A stretch of 64,000 bases of DNA from Sarcocystis neurona (GCA_000727475.1 KL647306.1:1251609-1315608); one strand, 5' to 3'; shown: positions 23,615 to 36,445, numbered from the stretch's first letter. Numbers and translations are program-made. The notes: generated by a model from the letters alone, not told the origin.

Positions 23615-26600
23615 CTGCGCAAAGGCAACAGCAGTAAAACCTTAGATTCCCTCCTATTTTTTAGCGTGGATTTCTAAGGGCATGCGGATTTGCACACGGA
23701 GTGATCTATACATCAGCATGCACGTATACATACGTACGCGCATACATACTCCGATATATATATATATATATATGTGTAGACAGTTATGTAGGCAGACCGA
23801 TGAGGGGAGAAATCCGTACATAAACACAAAGCTTGGCCCCGCGTCGAGAACTGCAAGAATCTATGCAGGTGTATAAAAGCAGAGAAGCGCAGACGAACCG
23901 GGTGCAGACACTAGGCAGAGAGATGTACAACATATATACACATACATGCACAAAGGTACACAGACATATACACAAGCGGATATCCACGTCGATCAGCCCA
24001 CAGCAGATGCACGGGCAGAAAAAGAGGTTCCATAGACAGCAGTAGCCGCCCCGTAGCTGCCACGTTGAACACCGTCGCCCCGCAGCAAAACGCAGCTGCA
24101 GCTACCAGGATGGAACACAAGCCGCTCAACGCTGCAGCAGCAGCACCGCTACTACACACAGTCGCACACCACCTCCTCTGCCCGGCAGCAGCCTACAGCA
24201 GCAGCAGCAGACAGCAGCAGCAGCAGATAGCAGCAGCAGCAGACAGCAGCAGCACGTCCAGTGCCGTCACAACCGCCACTTGATAGGGGTAGCGCAAGAA
24301 AAAGAAGAATTTCCCGCTACAGAATCGCAAGAAGTGGCAAACAGCAGCTCTGACGACAGCGCGAGTGACGCAGCAACAGCATCCTGTCGCGGACGTGACA
24401 CACCCCCACACCGAACCGACGCTGTGACTCACAAGCAGCTGTAGCGGACGGCCGTCGCCGCACACCCCAGGCGGCAGCGCGCCGATAGCAGCAGCAGCAG
24501 CAGCCTCATGAAGGCAGTCTCCGTTCATCGATGGAAACACGGCAGTCAACTTGCGCTCCTCCCTCTGCTCTTCCCGCATTAGCAGCAGACCCAGCTGAAT
24601 CAGTATAAAAGAAGTGGCACAAGAAGCCGAACAAGTCCTTTACCTGTTTATATAAAATCTCGAGCAACTGCGACCGTTTGAGCGACGGGTATTCTAACTT
24701 CAGCCGTGGAAACCACACCTCTTCGTACGCCTTATACGCCTGCAGGCGGAGCAGCAGTAGCAAAAGAAACAGGAGCCCAGTAGCAAGAGCCACAGCAGCA
24801 GCAGGGGCAGCACCAGCTGGAGAAACAACAGCAGCAGAGCAAGAGCAACAGCAGCAGGAACGGTAACAGCAGCAGCAGCAGCCACAACAGCAGCAACAGG
24901 TACAGCAGTGGGGGAGAACGGCAGGAGAAACAGGAGCGTCAGAAGGTCTTGGTGTAGACAGCGCATGTACGAAAAAGAGAGTTTCTCTGTTGTTATAGAA
25001 ATGGCGTAGCTGCTGCAGTGGAAAAACAGCAACCCAGCAGCAGGGACTGCAGGAGCAGCAGCAACAGCAGCAGCAGCACGCAGGAGGACAGCAGACACTG
25101 CAGCAACAGCAGCTTCACCAAAACGAGTACATATATATATATATATACACAGGTAGGTGCCCCACATACATATATATACGTTTGAAAGTAGACGTCAGAT
25201 GGAGATATGGTGGCGGTGAAAAACGCAGCAGCCACATACGTCGCAGCAGCAGCAGTAACAGCAAGAGGGAATACCCACCGCCTTCATCCTGCGTTCTGGG
25301 TGGGGGTCTACCCCGGGCTCCTGGAGCGAAAGAGCGGCGAGGGCCTCGTCGATAGAGGACGCTGCAATAAAGCAGCGCAGCAGCAACTCCTGCAGCAGCT
25401 GAAGCAGCAGCCGTCCGCGCAAGCAGCAGCAGCGGCAACACTGCACGAACAGCGCAGCAGCGTCTGACACACCGGCCACCCCCAGAGCAGCAAGGGTAGC
25501 AGCGCGCCGCAGGAGAAGAGCGACCCCTTCGAGAAGGCACGCGCAACCCCCAGCGACCAGCGCCAGTGCAGCAGCAGCAAGAGGAGCAGCAGCAGCAACA
25601 GCAGCAGCGGCAACAACAGCAGCAGCAACAGCAGCGCCGACAACAGCAGCGCCGACAACAGCAGCAGCAACACCGCAGCAGCTTCAGACGCGTAGAAGAA
25701 CGCTGCCGTGTGTGAAACGCGCAGCAGCGTACGCAGTACCCGAAGGCAGGAGGGAAGTGAACCGCAGCAGCAGAACAGCAGAGAGCAGCAGGGACATCCC
25801 GTGGGTCGAAGAGACGTCTCGACACTTGTATCGCCCCCGTGGCGGTGTGTTGTGGGTTTCCTACAGCAGCGTGCTTCCTGCTGCTCCTAGAAAGACAGAG
25901 ATGGAGAGAAAGAGAAACGGGATAATATGTTCGCTGTAGCTACTACTGAGAGAAGTAGAACATCCGCGTCCTACCATACCACATGATACAGTCCCCAAGG
26001 ATAAGTATTTGTCACTGGCCCAGTCGACTTCTTCCTTATACGCACTCGCATGCATGTAACGCATGCAACAGGCGTTTTCCCATATATATATATATATATA
26101 CGTATGTGCCTATACAGATAGTGCCACAGAAGAAGTTCCATCCTTTAAGAAGAAAGTTCAGCGTCGTGTCCGTGGTGAGCGTGCAGCCCTTCTCCCGTCA
26201 GACAAACACGTACACGCCTATATTTAACGTGTCACAGCAAGCATATATACAGCAGTCCCTTATACACACAAAGTTACATATACATATATATGGGTATATA
26301 TACGTGCATATGTGTGTAACGTATATAGCGGAGTTACACATACATTGACAAATACATTTACATACGTACATAAGTGTAAGGTGTATAGCTGTCCACTAGA
26401 TACATAGCTATATATATATATATGTGTAGATACGCATATAGGTGTGTAACGTGTATAGCAGAGTAACAGATATACATGTATACGTTTGAGTGTATACACG
26501 CAGTATATGTGTCTAAGGTGTATAGCAGTTCACTACATAAAGGGGTGTAACGTTTATGTATATATGAGTATATACACGTCCATGGGTGTGTCACACGTAT

Positions 26601-29600
26601 ATAGCAGAGTTACACATATATAAATATATGCGTGAATGCACCCATGCATATATATGTACATGCATAACCCTGCCATATATACGTTACACACATCTATACG
26701 TATGTACACTCATATATATATCTAATGGACAGCTATACACTCTATACACATATACGTGTGTACATATATATATGTATATGTGTGTGTGTTTGTTGACGGG
26801 TGAACTTTCTTGCAGGCAGCAGCAGAGATATATTCCGCCACAGACGAGTCATGGGAAACTTTTGTCTGAGCAGGCGGCCGGTCGTAATGGGCAGAGAGAT
26901 ATGTCTCATATTCTTCCCGTCTCCTACGTCAGCAGAGGCTGCGGCCCCTGCTGCTGCTGCTGGAGCGCAGCGGAGACATCAACCCTCGAGGGACACAAAT
27001 GCATGCGCGCCACCAACTTCCCTTCTTCGCAAGCGAGAAGCGACTCATGTTGGCCCCACACTCGCATATACGGAGACATTAATAGATGGACACATCGAGA
27101 TATGGAGAGGCACAGAAAGGTACAAATGGATAACTATACACATATGGATACACAGAGGTATACATAGATATATATATAGATTGATGGGCATAGGTATAGG
27201 TGGATGGATGATAGATACGGATAGATATATATATATAGACACAGGTATGGACAGATGGGTGTAGATACAGGTAGATATAGAGAGATATACGCAGGTAGAT
27301 ATAGATAGATATACATAGATATAGGTAGATATAGATATAGATAGATACATAGATATAGATAGGTAGATACAGACAGATATAGATATATATGTATATATAT
27401 ACAGATATAGAGATAGATAAATATAGATAGATATACATATATATAGGTAGATATAGATAGATACGCGGATATAGATAGGTAGATACAGACAGATATACAT
27501 ATAGATGTATATATATATATACAGATATATAGATATAGATATGGACATAGGTAGGTAGATAGATAGGAAGTACGTATATATATATATATATATTTCACGA
27601 GCTCCAGGTGTCATACACTGCTCTGATACTCACAACAAGATATATGTATATATATGTAGAGATACAGGTAGACAGATAAACTGTATACATATATACATAT
27701 ATATATGTATATACGTGTATATGCCCACACCAATATATATATAGAAGTAACGAGATTCACGTGCATTATCTAACAGACATGCATGTGGGTACTGAGACGT
27801 CTTCTTCTTCTACACTCACATGCATGCATACGTGCCGCATCGCGCACACTCTATACATATATGAAAGACAAATCTACGTATACATATATGTGGGAAAGAC
27901 AAATCTACGTATATATATATATGAGGAAAGAAAATCTAGGTGTATATATATGTATAGATATGAGTGAACTGACGAGAGATGGATTTGCAATGTCTGCCAG
28001 ATGTAGTCGTTTTCTACAAGCATTTACATACGCATATATATGTGAGCAAATACATATGTGTGTGTAGGAGATATGCTCAGGAGAGCGTGGCGGGCGCGTG
28101 CGCGGTTTTAAAGATTGATTCGTGGCTGAAACTTGCTGCTCCGGAAGACGAAACACCCGCCCACCCATCTTCACGCCCCACACTTCATTCGGCCCCGCAT
28201 CATACCAGATATAACTTCTACGCAGTTTTCCTTCGCCTTCAACGCTTCCTGCTTCAAAATGAAATGGGGGTCAGTTTCCACGTCGTCCCACTCTGCGCCC
28301 TGCCGAGCACGTCCTCCTCCGTTCTGCAGCAGCACCAGCAGCAACAGGAACGGGAGCACCACTCGTAACAACAGCAGCAGCAGGGACGGGGGCAACCGCA
28401 GCAACAACAGCAGGAGCAGCACTACCAGCAACAGCAGGTACAGCAGCAGCACCAGCAACAGCAGCGGCAGCAACAGCAGCAGCAGCAGCCGCAGGAACAA
28501 CGGCAACCGCAGCAACAACAGCAGCAACAGCACCAGCAGCAGCAGCAGCATCACCAACAGCAGCAGCAGCAGCACCGGCAACAACAGCGGTAAGGCACCG
28601 GCGAAGGAGAAAGAGGCGTGAACGCAGCCGTGATCTCAAGCGACAACGGCAGCAGCGCATGCGACACACGGCAACCGCAGCAGCAGCAGCAGCGGCACCG
28701 TGCGTGGGGAGCAACACCCGGTGCCGCAGCCGCGTTCGGCTTTGATGTAAGTTGCAGCAGTGGTAGCAGGCCTGAACAGAAGAAAGTGAACAACGCGACG
28801 AAGGAGAAGCGCTACAGCTGCGACGTCACTGGTGACGACAAGTTCGAAGAGGAGGCAATAACAGCAACAGAACAGTCGGAAGAAGAGGCAACACCCGCAG
28901 CAGCAGCAGCAAGAGCAGGCGTGCCAGCGCCTCGGCAGCAGCCGCAGCACCAGCACACGTCACCAGCTACCACCAGCTGCGGGAAACGGCCAACCCGCAG
29001 CAGAGCAAGGTGGCGGCAGCAGCAGAAGCAGCAGTGCCGACGCGCAGCCGCAGCAGCAGCAACTGGCCGTTTCACGAGGAGCGGCGACGTCTGCGGGCGT
29101 AGTAGGAAGGAAGAACAGCAGTAGCAGCAACAGCAGCGCGAGAAGATGCAGCAACGGCGGCAGCGACAGCAGCGCTGACAAAGTCAACAACAGTCGCCAA
29201 CTTTCTAAAGCTGCTGCTGTCCGAAGACAAGGTCCCCGCTGCAGCACAAGCAGCAGCAGTCGTTGATCCGTCGCAGCAGCAGGAGAACGGCAGCAGCCGG
29301 GGACGCAGCAGCGACGTAGCGGAAGACGGCACGCGCACCAAGCGTACATATCACACAGGAGCGACGCAGCAGAAGCGAATGAAGAAAAAGCAGCAGGAGC
29401 AGCAGCGCGGACGAGCGGAGCCGCTGCTGGAGCAGGACGCCGAACGACGTACGCAGCAGGCCGAGGCAGAAACAGCAGCAGCAAGACAGAACAGCAAACA
29501 CAAACAGACGGAAGCAGCTGCAAGCAACCGTCGCTGCAACGTCCGCGTCTCCAGACAGCCACCTAGGGCCGCGGGCTGCTGGACAGCTACTCGCCAACAT

Positions 29601-32600
29601 ACAGAGGGGACGAGACGCGATACAGAAATATATACCTGCTCGCATATATACACATATGTATAAATGTATACGCAGGGGAACCCAGGCGTCAGCCCCGCAT
29701 CAGGACCGCCAGCGGTGCAGCCACAAAAGTAGCATACGTAGCCAACAGACAACAGCAAACGCTATACATGCATACATACAAATCTGTAGCAGCCACATAT
29801 ACATATATATATATATAGACGCGTACATAAATAAGACACATAGAGACGTTGACAGAGACAGAGTTCGCCTATAGATACAGCCAACGCTATTCATATATAT
29901 ATATATATATGCGTAGAACAACGTTGCTGCTACATACGTGTATATATATGTATGTATGTCCATAAGCAACACAAAAGCAGCAACAGAGAGAAAGCTGCAA
30001 ATAGCCAGTAAACAGTAAACCCTATATATACGCAAACATATCGTAGCTCCATACATATATATATATATATATTTATGTAATGTATAGATATATAATATAT
30101 ACATATATGTGTATATATATATAATGTGTACATTTATAATATATATACATATATAGATGTAATATATACATATATATGTATACGTATATATAATATCTAC
30201 ATATATATGTATACATATGTATCGATAATGAACAGAGCGAAAAAAACAGAGAGAAATAAGCATCACACAGCAAACGCTATGTGCATGCAAAAGCATACTA
30301 CCTATATATATTATTTATATATATATGTATCAATACTTGCTACATATAAAGAGATGATCAACAAAGGTTGTGAGGGAAAGTTAGAGAAAGAGATGATAGA
30401 ATAGCAAACGCTACACAGACACACGAAAATGTCCCAGCTACACATACATACATATATATATACTTATCATATACATACATATATATATATACATATCATA
30501 TACATATATATCTATATATATACATATCATATACATATACATATACATATCATATACATATATATACCATATATATATACACCTACATATATATATAAAC
30601 TTATAACGAGGAAATGGAGGCAGCAAAACTACGAGAGGGCAGCAAGAGGCAGTTTGTACGGAGTGAAGGGAGGACACGCAGCGGGCGCGCAGCAAAACAG
30701 AGACGCAGTGGCACATATGAAGAGAAGACGCGAATCTTCAAGAAGGTCACACCTGAAAAGGGGAGTTTAAAAAAGGATTCACTCACATAAATTTATCAGC
30801 CGGTATATATATGCATGTGTGTCTACACGTGTATGCAAAGCTCTACACATACATGTAAATACAAATATACAGACGCATATATATATATATATACACATAC
30901 GCATATGTATATAGTAATATGTACATATATATATATATATGTGCATATAGTAACGTATATGTATGTGTATAGTGGTGTATATATATATATGTATACACAC
31001 GTATATAGTGATATATATATATATGTATGAATATATATGTATATATATACGTGTACATTGTAACATATATAGATGTATATAGTAATATATATAGAGAGGT
31101 ATATATATGTAGATGTATATATATATATATATGCATATATATAGTAATACATATATATATATATATATTTGTACAAGTGTAGGATCGCGAGAGAATGTGG
31201 AGAAAGGCTCCCGTGGGACTGTCACAGCAGCAGGAATCAACGGGGAAGGGGACGTGTGTGTGGACAGGCAGATATGTGTATTTATATATATGTATGTACT
31301 TTTGCACGTTTGTATAGAGAAAGTACAGAACTTAGGTAGTATGGGTAGACAAATGCCAACGTGTCTACTTTTATCTTCGGGAGACAGGGCCTTTTTACTA
31401 CGTAGTAGATTTGTCCGCATTCATGGAAACAGAGGCGCAGGAGACATGTAGCAGCAGGGCCACACACTACTGCGGCGACGGCTACGGCAGCAGCAGCACC
31501 AGCAAGAGAATCGACAGAAGGAGGATGTGGGGGAGGGTGGCTGCTGCTGTCTCAAGAGAGCACGCGGGGTGACGCAGCGGATAAAACAGAGAGAAACACA
31601 CCTGAGCCTCCTGGGCTGCTGCAGCAGCTGCCTCGTTCTTCTTCTGCTCCGCTGCCGCAGCAGCCAGCAGCCGCTGTTGAATCTGCGCGCGCGTCAGCTT
31701 CGGCGGCGCAGTGTTCTGCAGCAACCCACAACAGCAGCGCAGCAGCAGCAGTGCTGCAACAACAACAACAGCAGAAGACCAGCAGCGGGAGAACAGCAGC
31801 AACAGCAGAGCACCAGCGGCAAACAGCAATTGCAGCAGCGAGAGCAGAACAGTCGCATAACGGCAGCAGGAGTACGGCAGCAACAGCCGAGCACCAGCGA
31901 CAGCAGCAACTGCAGCAGCGAGATCAGAACGGCAGCAATAGAACATCCGCAACAGCCGAGCAGCAGCACTCCTGCAGCCGCACAGCAGCAGCGAGAGGGC
32001 AATAGTAACACGGCAGCGCCACGGGGCAGCACGGCTACAAGAAAAGAGCGGCAGACCTGGCAGTGAGGAGCAGCAGCAGCAGCGGCACAGCAGCAAGAGC
32101 AGCAGCAGCACGGGCAACAGCCGCAGCACAGCAGCAGCAACAGGAGCAAGAAGACATCAACGGCGTCACAGAATAAGCGCCGTCGCCGAGAAAGGGAGAG
32201 GAGACGACGCGGCGCGAGCAACAGAAAAAAGCGGAGAGTCACGAGTGCTGCAGTTACAGCAGCAGCAACAGAGAGCAGCAGCAGCAGAGAGCAGCAGAAG
32301 CAGAGAGCAGCAGAAGCAGAGAGCAGCAGAAGCAGAGAGCAGCAGCGCCCGCGCCCGCGCGCGCGCAGGAGCCGCAGGATAGTCTTCTTCTTGCATCAGC
32401 AATTGCAGCAGGGAAGGCAGGACGAGGGACAGCAGCAGCAACTGCAGCAGCCGGCGGTAACACCGTAGCTATACGACGAGCACCCCCGGGACCACGCCCC
32501 GGCAGCAAATTTTTTCGAGTAGAAGCCGGTCTCCCGCGCAGCTCTCTGTTGTCCACGTAGCTGCTTTCTTTGCAGTTGATTCGCCCAAGCGAGCGACATC

Positions 32601-35600
32601 ATTTGCTTCGACTCCTTCTACGTCTGTTTAGCAGCCCCACAAACCCTCCTCACACCACGAACGCATTACTCCGAGTGACACGTACGCGGTTGCAGGGCCA
32701 CACACGTCCGTGCATGCAGACACGTTTACACACCGCCACACAGTCATAATAATACATGTGTGGAGAACGAAAGAAACGGGGAGAGACACAGAGACAGAGG
32801 GAAAAAGGGGGGGAGACGCGGAAAAGCGAGGAAGAGAAACACAGAGAGACGCTGCGGATGTACACACAGAGAGACGAAGGGAGACACAGAGGAAGACGGA
32901 AGGGAGACAGCAGAGACAGGAGACCAAACAGTGGGGAATCGAGGGAGACAGGGAGACAGGGAGGCGGGGAGACGGGAAGGGGACAGCAGCGGAAGGAGAC
33001 GGGAAGGGAAGGAGACAGGAAGGGAAGGAGACGGGAAGGGAATGAGACGGGAAGACGGAGACAGAGACAGACGGAATGGGTCGGAGGAAGAGAAGGCGAG
33101 AAAGGAGAGGAGATATGATGGGAAAGAGGAGGAGACAGGGAGGCGGGGAGACAGAGAGTGGGACAGAGATGCAGGGAGAAGGAGACAGGGAGACGGGGAG
33201 GCGAGAGGGAAGGGGAGGGAGACGGGGAGACGGGGAGAGGGGAGACAAGGGGGGAAACGGGGACACAAGGAGGGGAGACGAGACAGGGAGGGAGACGGGG
33301 AGACACGGAGAGGGGACGAGGAGAGGGAGACGGGAGACAGGGAGGGGCAGAGAAGCAGGGAGACGAGACAGGGAGGGGGAGACGGGGAGACAGAGAGAAG
33401 AAGAGAGAGACGGGGAGACAAGGAGACGTGGTGGACCCTTTTACACCGCAGAGGCCAGTTTTCCACCCTGCCCACCGTATACTACCGGTAATTTACATAT
33501 ATATACCTATATAGATATGTGCAGGCACATCTTCAACAGCAATAGTGGAGGGTGTCCAGTAGCAGCAAGACAGGAACGCTGGTGTGGGGTTTGTTGCAGG
33601 AGCAGCAGTAGCAGGTGTTTCCGCATGCAGCATCGCATGCACGAGTTTCTGCGCAGACGCATGAAAAGGGGAATTTCGTCTGCACGTATTTTCGGTACGC
33701 ATGCAAACACCCACCCCCCCACATATATACATGGGAGGAAATCCACACCCGTATGTGATTCAACCCACATATACATATGTGTGCGCATGCACTGCAGTAG
33801 GTGTGTCTTCAACAGAAGGAATTTGGAAGGTTCTTCTCTTTGCAGTAAACAGGACGAAGCACCTTCGTCGGGGTGGCAAAGAAGCTCAGCAGCCGCAAGA
33901 ACGGCTCGAGGAGGAGAAGCGACAGACCGACGATAAAGAAGCGACGTCAGCAGCAGGAAGAGCAGCAGGAAGAGCAGCAGGAGGAGCAGCAGGAGGAGCA
34001 GCAGCCGCGGCAGCAGTGGGTGCAGCAGCCCCACGTACGTGGAGCAGCAGGAACAGCAGCAGCACCGGGAGGTCGCACAGAAGAGTACCTTCTTCTGTGT
34101 GTTGCGTGCATGCGCTGCTTCCTCTTCCGCAGCAATACGTCGCAACTCCGCCTTGTGCTGCAGCCGGCTTTCCGCCTTCTCTAGCGCTGCGGCCTGCAGT
34201 AGCACGGCACACCCCGAAGAAGAAGCAGCAGCAGCGGCACCGTGCGTCAAGGGGCAATGCAGGCAGCAGCAGCAGCGGCAGACGCAAAAGGAGAGGAAAA
34301 AAACACGTTGTCGCAGCAGCAACCACACATCCAAAAGCAGCACCACCCGACGCAGCAGTGTCGGCAGTGTACGGTACTATTGCACCGTAGGAGCAGCAGC
34401 GCGCAGAACTGCAGGGACACGAGCCACGGCAGCAGCAGCAGCTGCAGCGGACGGGCGCAGCACCGAGATGTCGCAACAGCGGCAACAACAGACGACGCGG
34501 AAGAAGACGACGCAGCAGCAGCACTATGCGGCATGCCACCCCAGCCGGCAGATACGAATCACCACTCGCAACAGCGGCGAAGACCCAGCAGCGGCACCAG
34601 AAGCAGCAGCAGCAGCAGCCGCACAAGCAGCAGCAGCAGCCGCACAAGCAGCAGCACCATACGCAGCAGCAGCAGCACACGCAGCAGCAGTAGCACACGC
34701 AGCAGCAGCAGCAGCGCACGCAGCAGCAGCAGCACACGCAGCAGCAGCAGTGGGGTCGAGTGGCTGGGTATTGAGTGTTTCTCTGCAGCGGCAGCAGAAA
34801 CAGGTAGACACAGGCACCGCACTTTTTTCAGCAGCAGCGACAGACACATAGCGAGGCGGCAGTGGCAGACAGACCGCGCAGTTCTATGGAAGTGAGCCGC
34901 GCAGAGCAGCAGTGAAGTCGCAGCAAGAGCAGAAGAAAAAAAACGCAGGGAGCATGCGCTTCAACGAGGGATCGATCGCTTCTGGCCGGTTTCTCCTTCT
35001 ACATCATAGGTGTGTATGTTTGCCGTGAAGCACCACGGCGTTGCCTCTGCAGCCTAGCCCTGTGTGTGTGCAGCCCATAAATATATATGACGTCTCTGTC
35101 TGGGCGTCGCCACAGCTTTTTCTGATCGCATATATAGACAGACACACACACACATATATATATGTACAACTACTCCATACACATTGATAGATAGGAAGAA
35201 CAACTCTATACAAAGTGTATGCCGCCTGTTGCTGCTCCTCCCGCTAGGAGCCCGTCTGCTGCTCCTCCTGCTACTAGCGCTGCTCCTGCGGATTCGCCTG
35301 CTATCGCCTCTCCTGCTGCTGACGTTGCTGCTGCTCCGCAAGCATATACACTGCGAATACGGATGCACCAGATATATAGATAGATACAGATAAAGGGGAA
35401 GAACAACTACACACAGGTACACACATGCAGACAGATATAGATAGGAGAAGAACTACACACGTACATTATATACACCAGAAACGTACACACAGACATATAC
35501 ACGTGGATAGGTAACGGTAAACAGGAAGGACAACATATATATCTATACAGAGGTGGACATTCGTAGACAGAAGAAACGACTGCATGCATGTATCTATACT

Positions 35601-36445
35601 GGGCAAATATATACGCACATACATATAAAAAGAAGGAGCAACCTTCGCACGTCCTGCTTCCGTATCAAGACCGAAGGGCAGACAGACACCGAGACAGCTG
35701 CAGCACATGTACTTCTCTGTATAGATGTTTGGTGGTCCATACATAGGAGATATACTTCTTTACACGAAGACAACATACACGTATATATAGATGTATGTAT
35801 GCCTCCATATAGAGTAGATACACCTCCCTGTTCATAGACAACGATATATATGTATGTACTGCTCCATACACACGTGCTTCTCTGTAGATACACAACGACC
35901 TATATACACGTGGTCTGCTGCTCTCTACAAGTACATACGTGACCAGAGACGAACCGAAGAGACGCATGCAGATATATATGTGGATATGTACGGCTCCATA
36001 GATAGCAAGTCTTGCGGCGAAAGACGAAACAGAAGGTACATATGTAGACAATGTGTAGATAGGAGGATGTGTATATACGTATGTGGCCTCTTCTGTTAGT
36101 TGAGGAAGAAGCAAGAAGCCTTCGGTATGTATTGTCGCTGGGCAGATCTTCTGCAGGCGACAGTAGAGACAGCCCGAGACGGGGAACTTCTTCGGAAGTT
36201 ACACGGAAGCAGAAAAGAGACACGGAGACACGGAGACGGGGAGACACGGAGACGGGGAGACACGGAGACGGGGAGACGGGGGGGACATGCTGCACCTTCC
36301 TCTCGGACTTGCGAGACGCGTGTTTGTCGTTGTCTTCCCATTTGCGTCGCTCTGCTTCCTCCGCCTTCCGCTGCGCTGCTTCTGCCGCGGCTGCTGCCCG
36401 CCGCTCCCGCGCCTCCACCGCCCGGTGATTCGTGCACGGCGCCAT
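23528..36445 (-). CDS. CCDC124: CCDC124 homologue (Lso2-like ribosome-associated factor)
   Basis: Seven exons join without phase conflict: 36445-36296, 34193-34089, 31715-31602, 28323-28206, 25361-25279, 24739-24644 and 23614-23528. They encode 250 aa (human CCDC124 is 223). Landmarks in order are an Arg/Ala/Glu helix with [16 protein letters not shown] (residues 35-50), a second charged helix, [61 protein letters not shown] and [11 protein letters not shown]. These match the whole CCDC124 layout, including its C-terminal HPERRMKAA...SPENPLNQ block. The family binds ribosomes and is tied to translational recovery and cytokinesis; the protein is cytosolic with no signal or membrane segment. 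The start is the first ATG of exon 1; homologues begin with a basic MPKKF-like stretch, so a tiny 5' exon may be missing. Introns total 12.2 kb and are packed with CAG and TA repeats. Confidence 0.87.
24644..24739 (-). other. CCDC124: CCDC124-like exon 6
   Basis: This is 32 codons, [18 protein letters not shown] to LLEILYKQ. Acceptor CCGCCTGCAG, donor AAACAG | GTAAAG. It is the most family-specific block, together with exons 5 and 7. Confidence 0.9.
25279..25361 (-). other. CCDC124: CCDC124-like exon 5
   Basis: This encodes [13 protein letters not shown] and [10 protein letters not shown]. Acceptor TTTATTGCAG; its first two bases complete an Ala codon with exon 4. Donor AAGGCG | GTGGGT, phase 0. 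Confidence 0.88.
26290..26650. repeat. Degenerate tandem repeat with inverted GTGTAAC/GTTACAC arms
   Basis: GTGTAACGTATATAGC followed by GAGTTACAC recurs in variant form at about 26312, 26444, 26511 and 26584, spaced by TA-rich filler. Each good copy can pair GTGTAAC with GTTACAC around a GTATATAGC loop. It lies in CCDC124-like intron 4. Confidence 0.6.
27075..27600. repeat. GATA-type simple repeat block
   Basis: About 500 bp of GATAGATATAGATAGATA words on the plus strand. Open on the minus strand as Tyr/Ile/Leu/Ser-rich frames that are clearly not genes. It is inside intron 4 of the CCDC124-like gene. Confidence 0.9.
28206..28323 (-). other. CCDC124: CCDC124-like exon 4
   Basis: This contains [12 protein letters not shown] and KENCVEVIS and ends ATATCTG | GTATGA in phase 1. 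The acceptor is CTGCTGCAG at 28324; a second in-phase acceptor (CTCGGCAG) would start the exon at 28299 and drop eight residues. Confidence 0.75.
29880..31175. repeat. TA/CATA-rich simple repeat blocks
   Basis: Alternating ATATAT, ACATAT and GTATAT runs, interrupted at about 30600-30790 by ordinary sequence. They produce only Tyr/Ile frames. They lie in intron 3 of the CCDC124-like gene. Confidence 0.85.
31602..31715 (-). other. CCDC124: CCDC124-like exon 3
   Basis: This is 38 codons with the conserved KLTRAQIQ core, followed by an Ala/Gln helix. Acceptor TTGCTGCAG, donor GCTCAG | GTGTGT, phase 0. Confidence 0.85.
32265..32345. repeat. 18-bp tandem GCAGAGAGCAGCAGAAGC
   Basis: About four copies of an AGAGAGCAGCAGAAGC-type unit in intron 2 of the CCDC124-like gene. 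Confidence 0.75.
32740..33432. repeat. Polypurine tract, GGGAGACAGGGAGACG minisatellite
   Basis: Nearly 700 bp of the plus strand are almost entirely purine, built from GGGAGACGGGGAGAC and GGAAGGGAAGGAGAC words. The minus strand is accordingly C/T. It lies in intron 2 of the CCDC124-like gene (transcribed as polypyrimidine). Confidence 0.9.
34089..34193 (-). other. CCDC124: CCDC124-like exon 2
   Basis: This is 35 codons from [10 protein letters not shown] to NTQKK, with acceptor CTACTGCAG, donor AAGAAG | GTACTC and phase 0 at both ends. It is a charged coiled-coil segment. Confidence 0.82.
34598..34752. repeat. GCAGCAGCAGCACAC tandem
   Basis: A CAG tract with regular CACA or CGCA interruptions every 12-15 bp. 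It lies in intron 1 of the CCDC124-like gene. Confidence 0.75.
36212..36288. repeat. GAGACACGGAGACGGG tandem
   Basis: About four copies of a 17-bp purine-rich unit, immediately inside the first intron of the CCDC124-like gene (8 nt past the donor). It shares words with the polypurine tract at 32.7-33.4 kb. Confidence 0.8.
36296..36445 (-). other. CCDC124: CCDC124-like exon 1
   Basis: This is 50 codons, [16 protein letters not shown] to SRKSERK, with donor AGGAAG | GTGCAG in phase 0. An in-frame stop lies at 36473-36475. TTGCAGCAG just upstream of the ATG could be a 3' splice site if a shorter 5' exon exists. Confidence 0.75.

Noticed and set aside
24193..24643. Extra exon [16 protein letters not shown] after CCDC124-like exon 6
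   Set aside because: It has an acceptor in phase, but the family continues directly with WxKSPENP, which is found in phase at 23614.
24644..24739. HMG-box-like helix ([20 protein letters not shown])
   Set aside because: First impression only; the flanking HPERRMKA and APENPLNQ blocks identify it as the CCDC124 C-terminal region.
27045..27614. 189-codon Tyr/Ile/Ser frame
   Set aside because: Translation of the GATA-type simple repeat.
30005..30025. Telomere-like AAACCCT
   Set aside because: A single occurrence; no tandem telomeric repeat.
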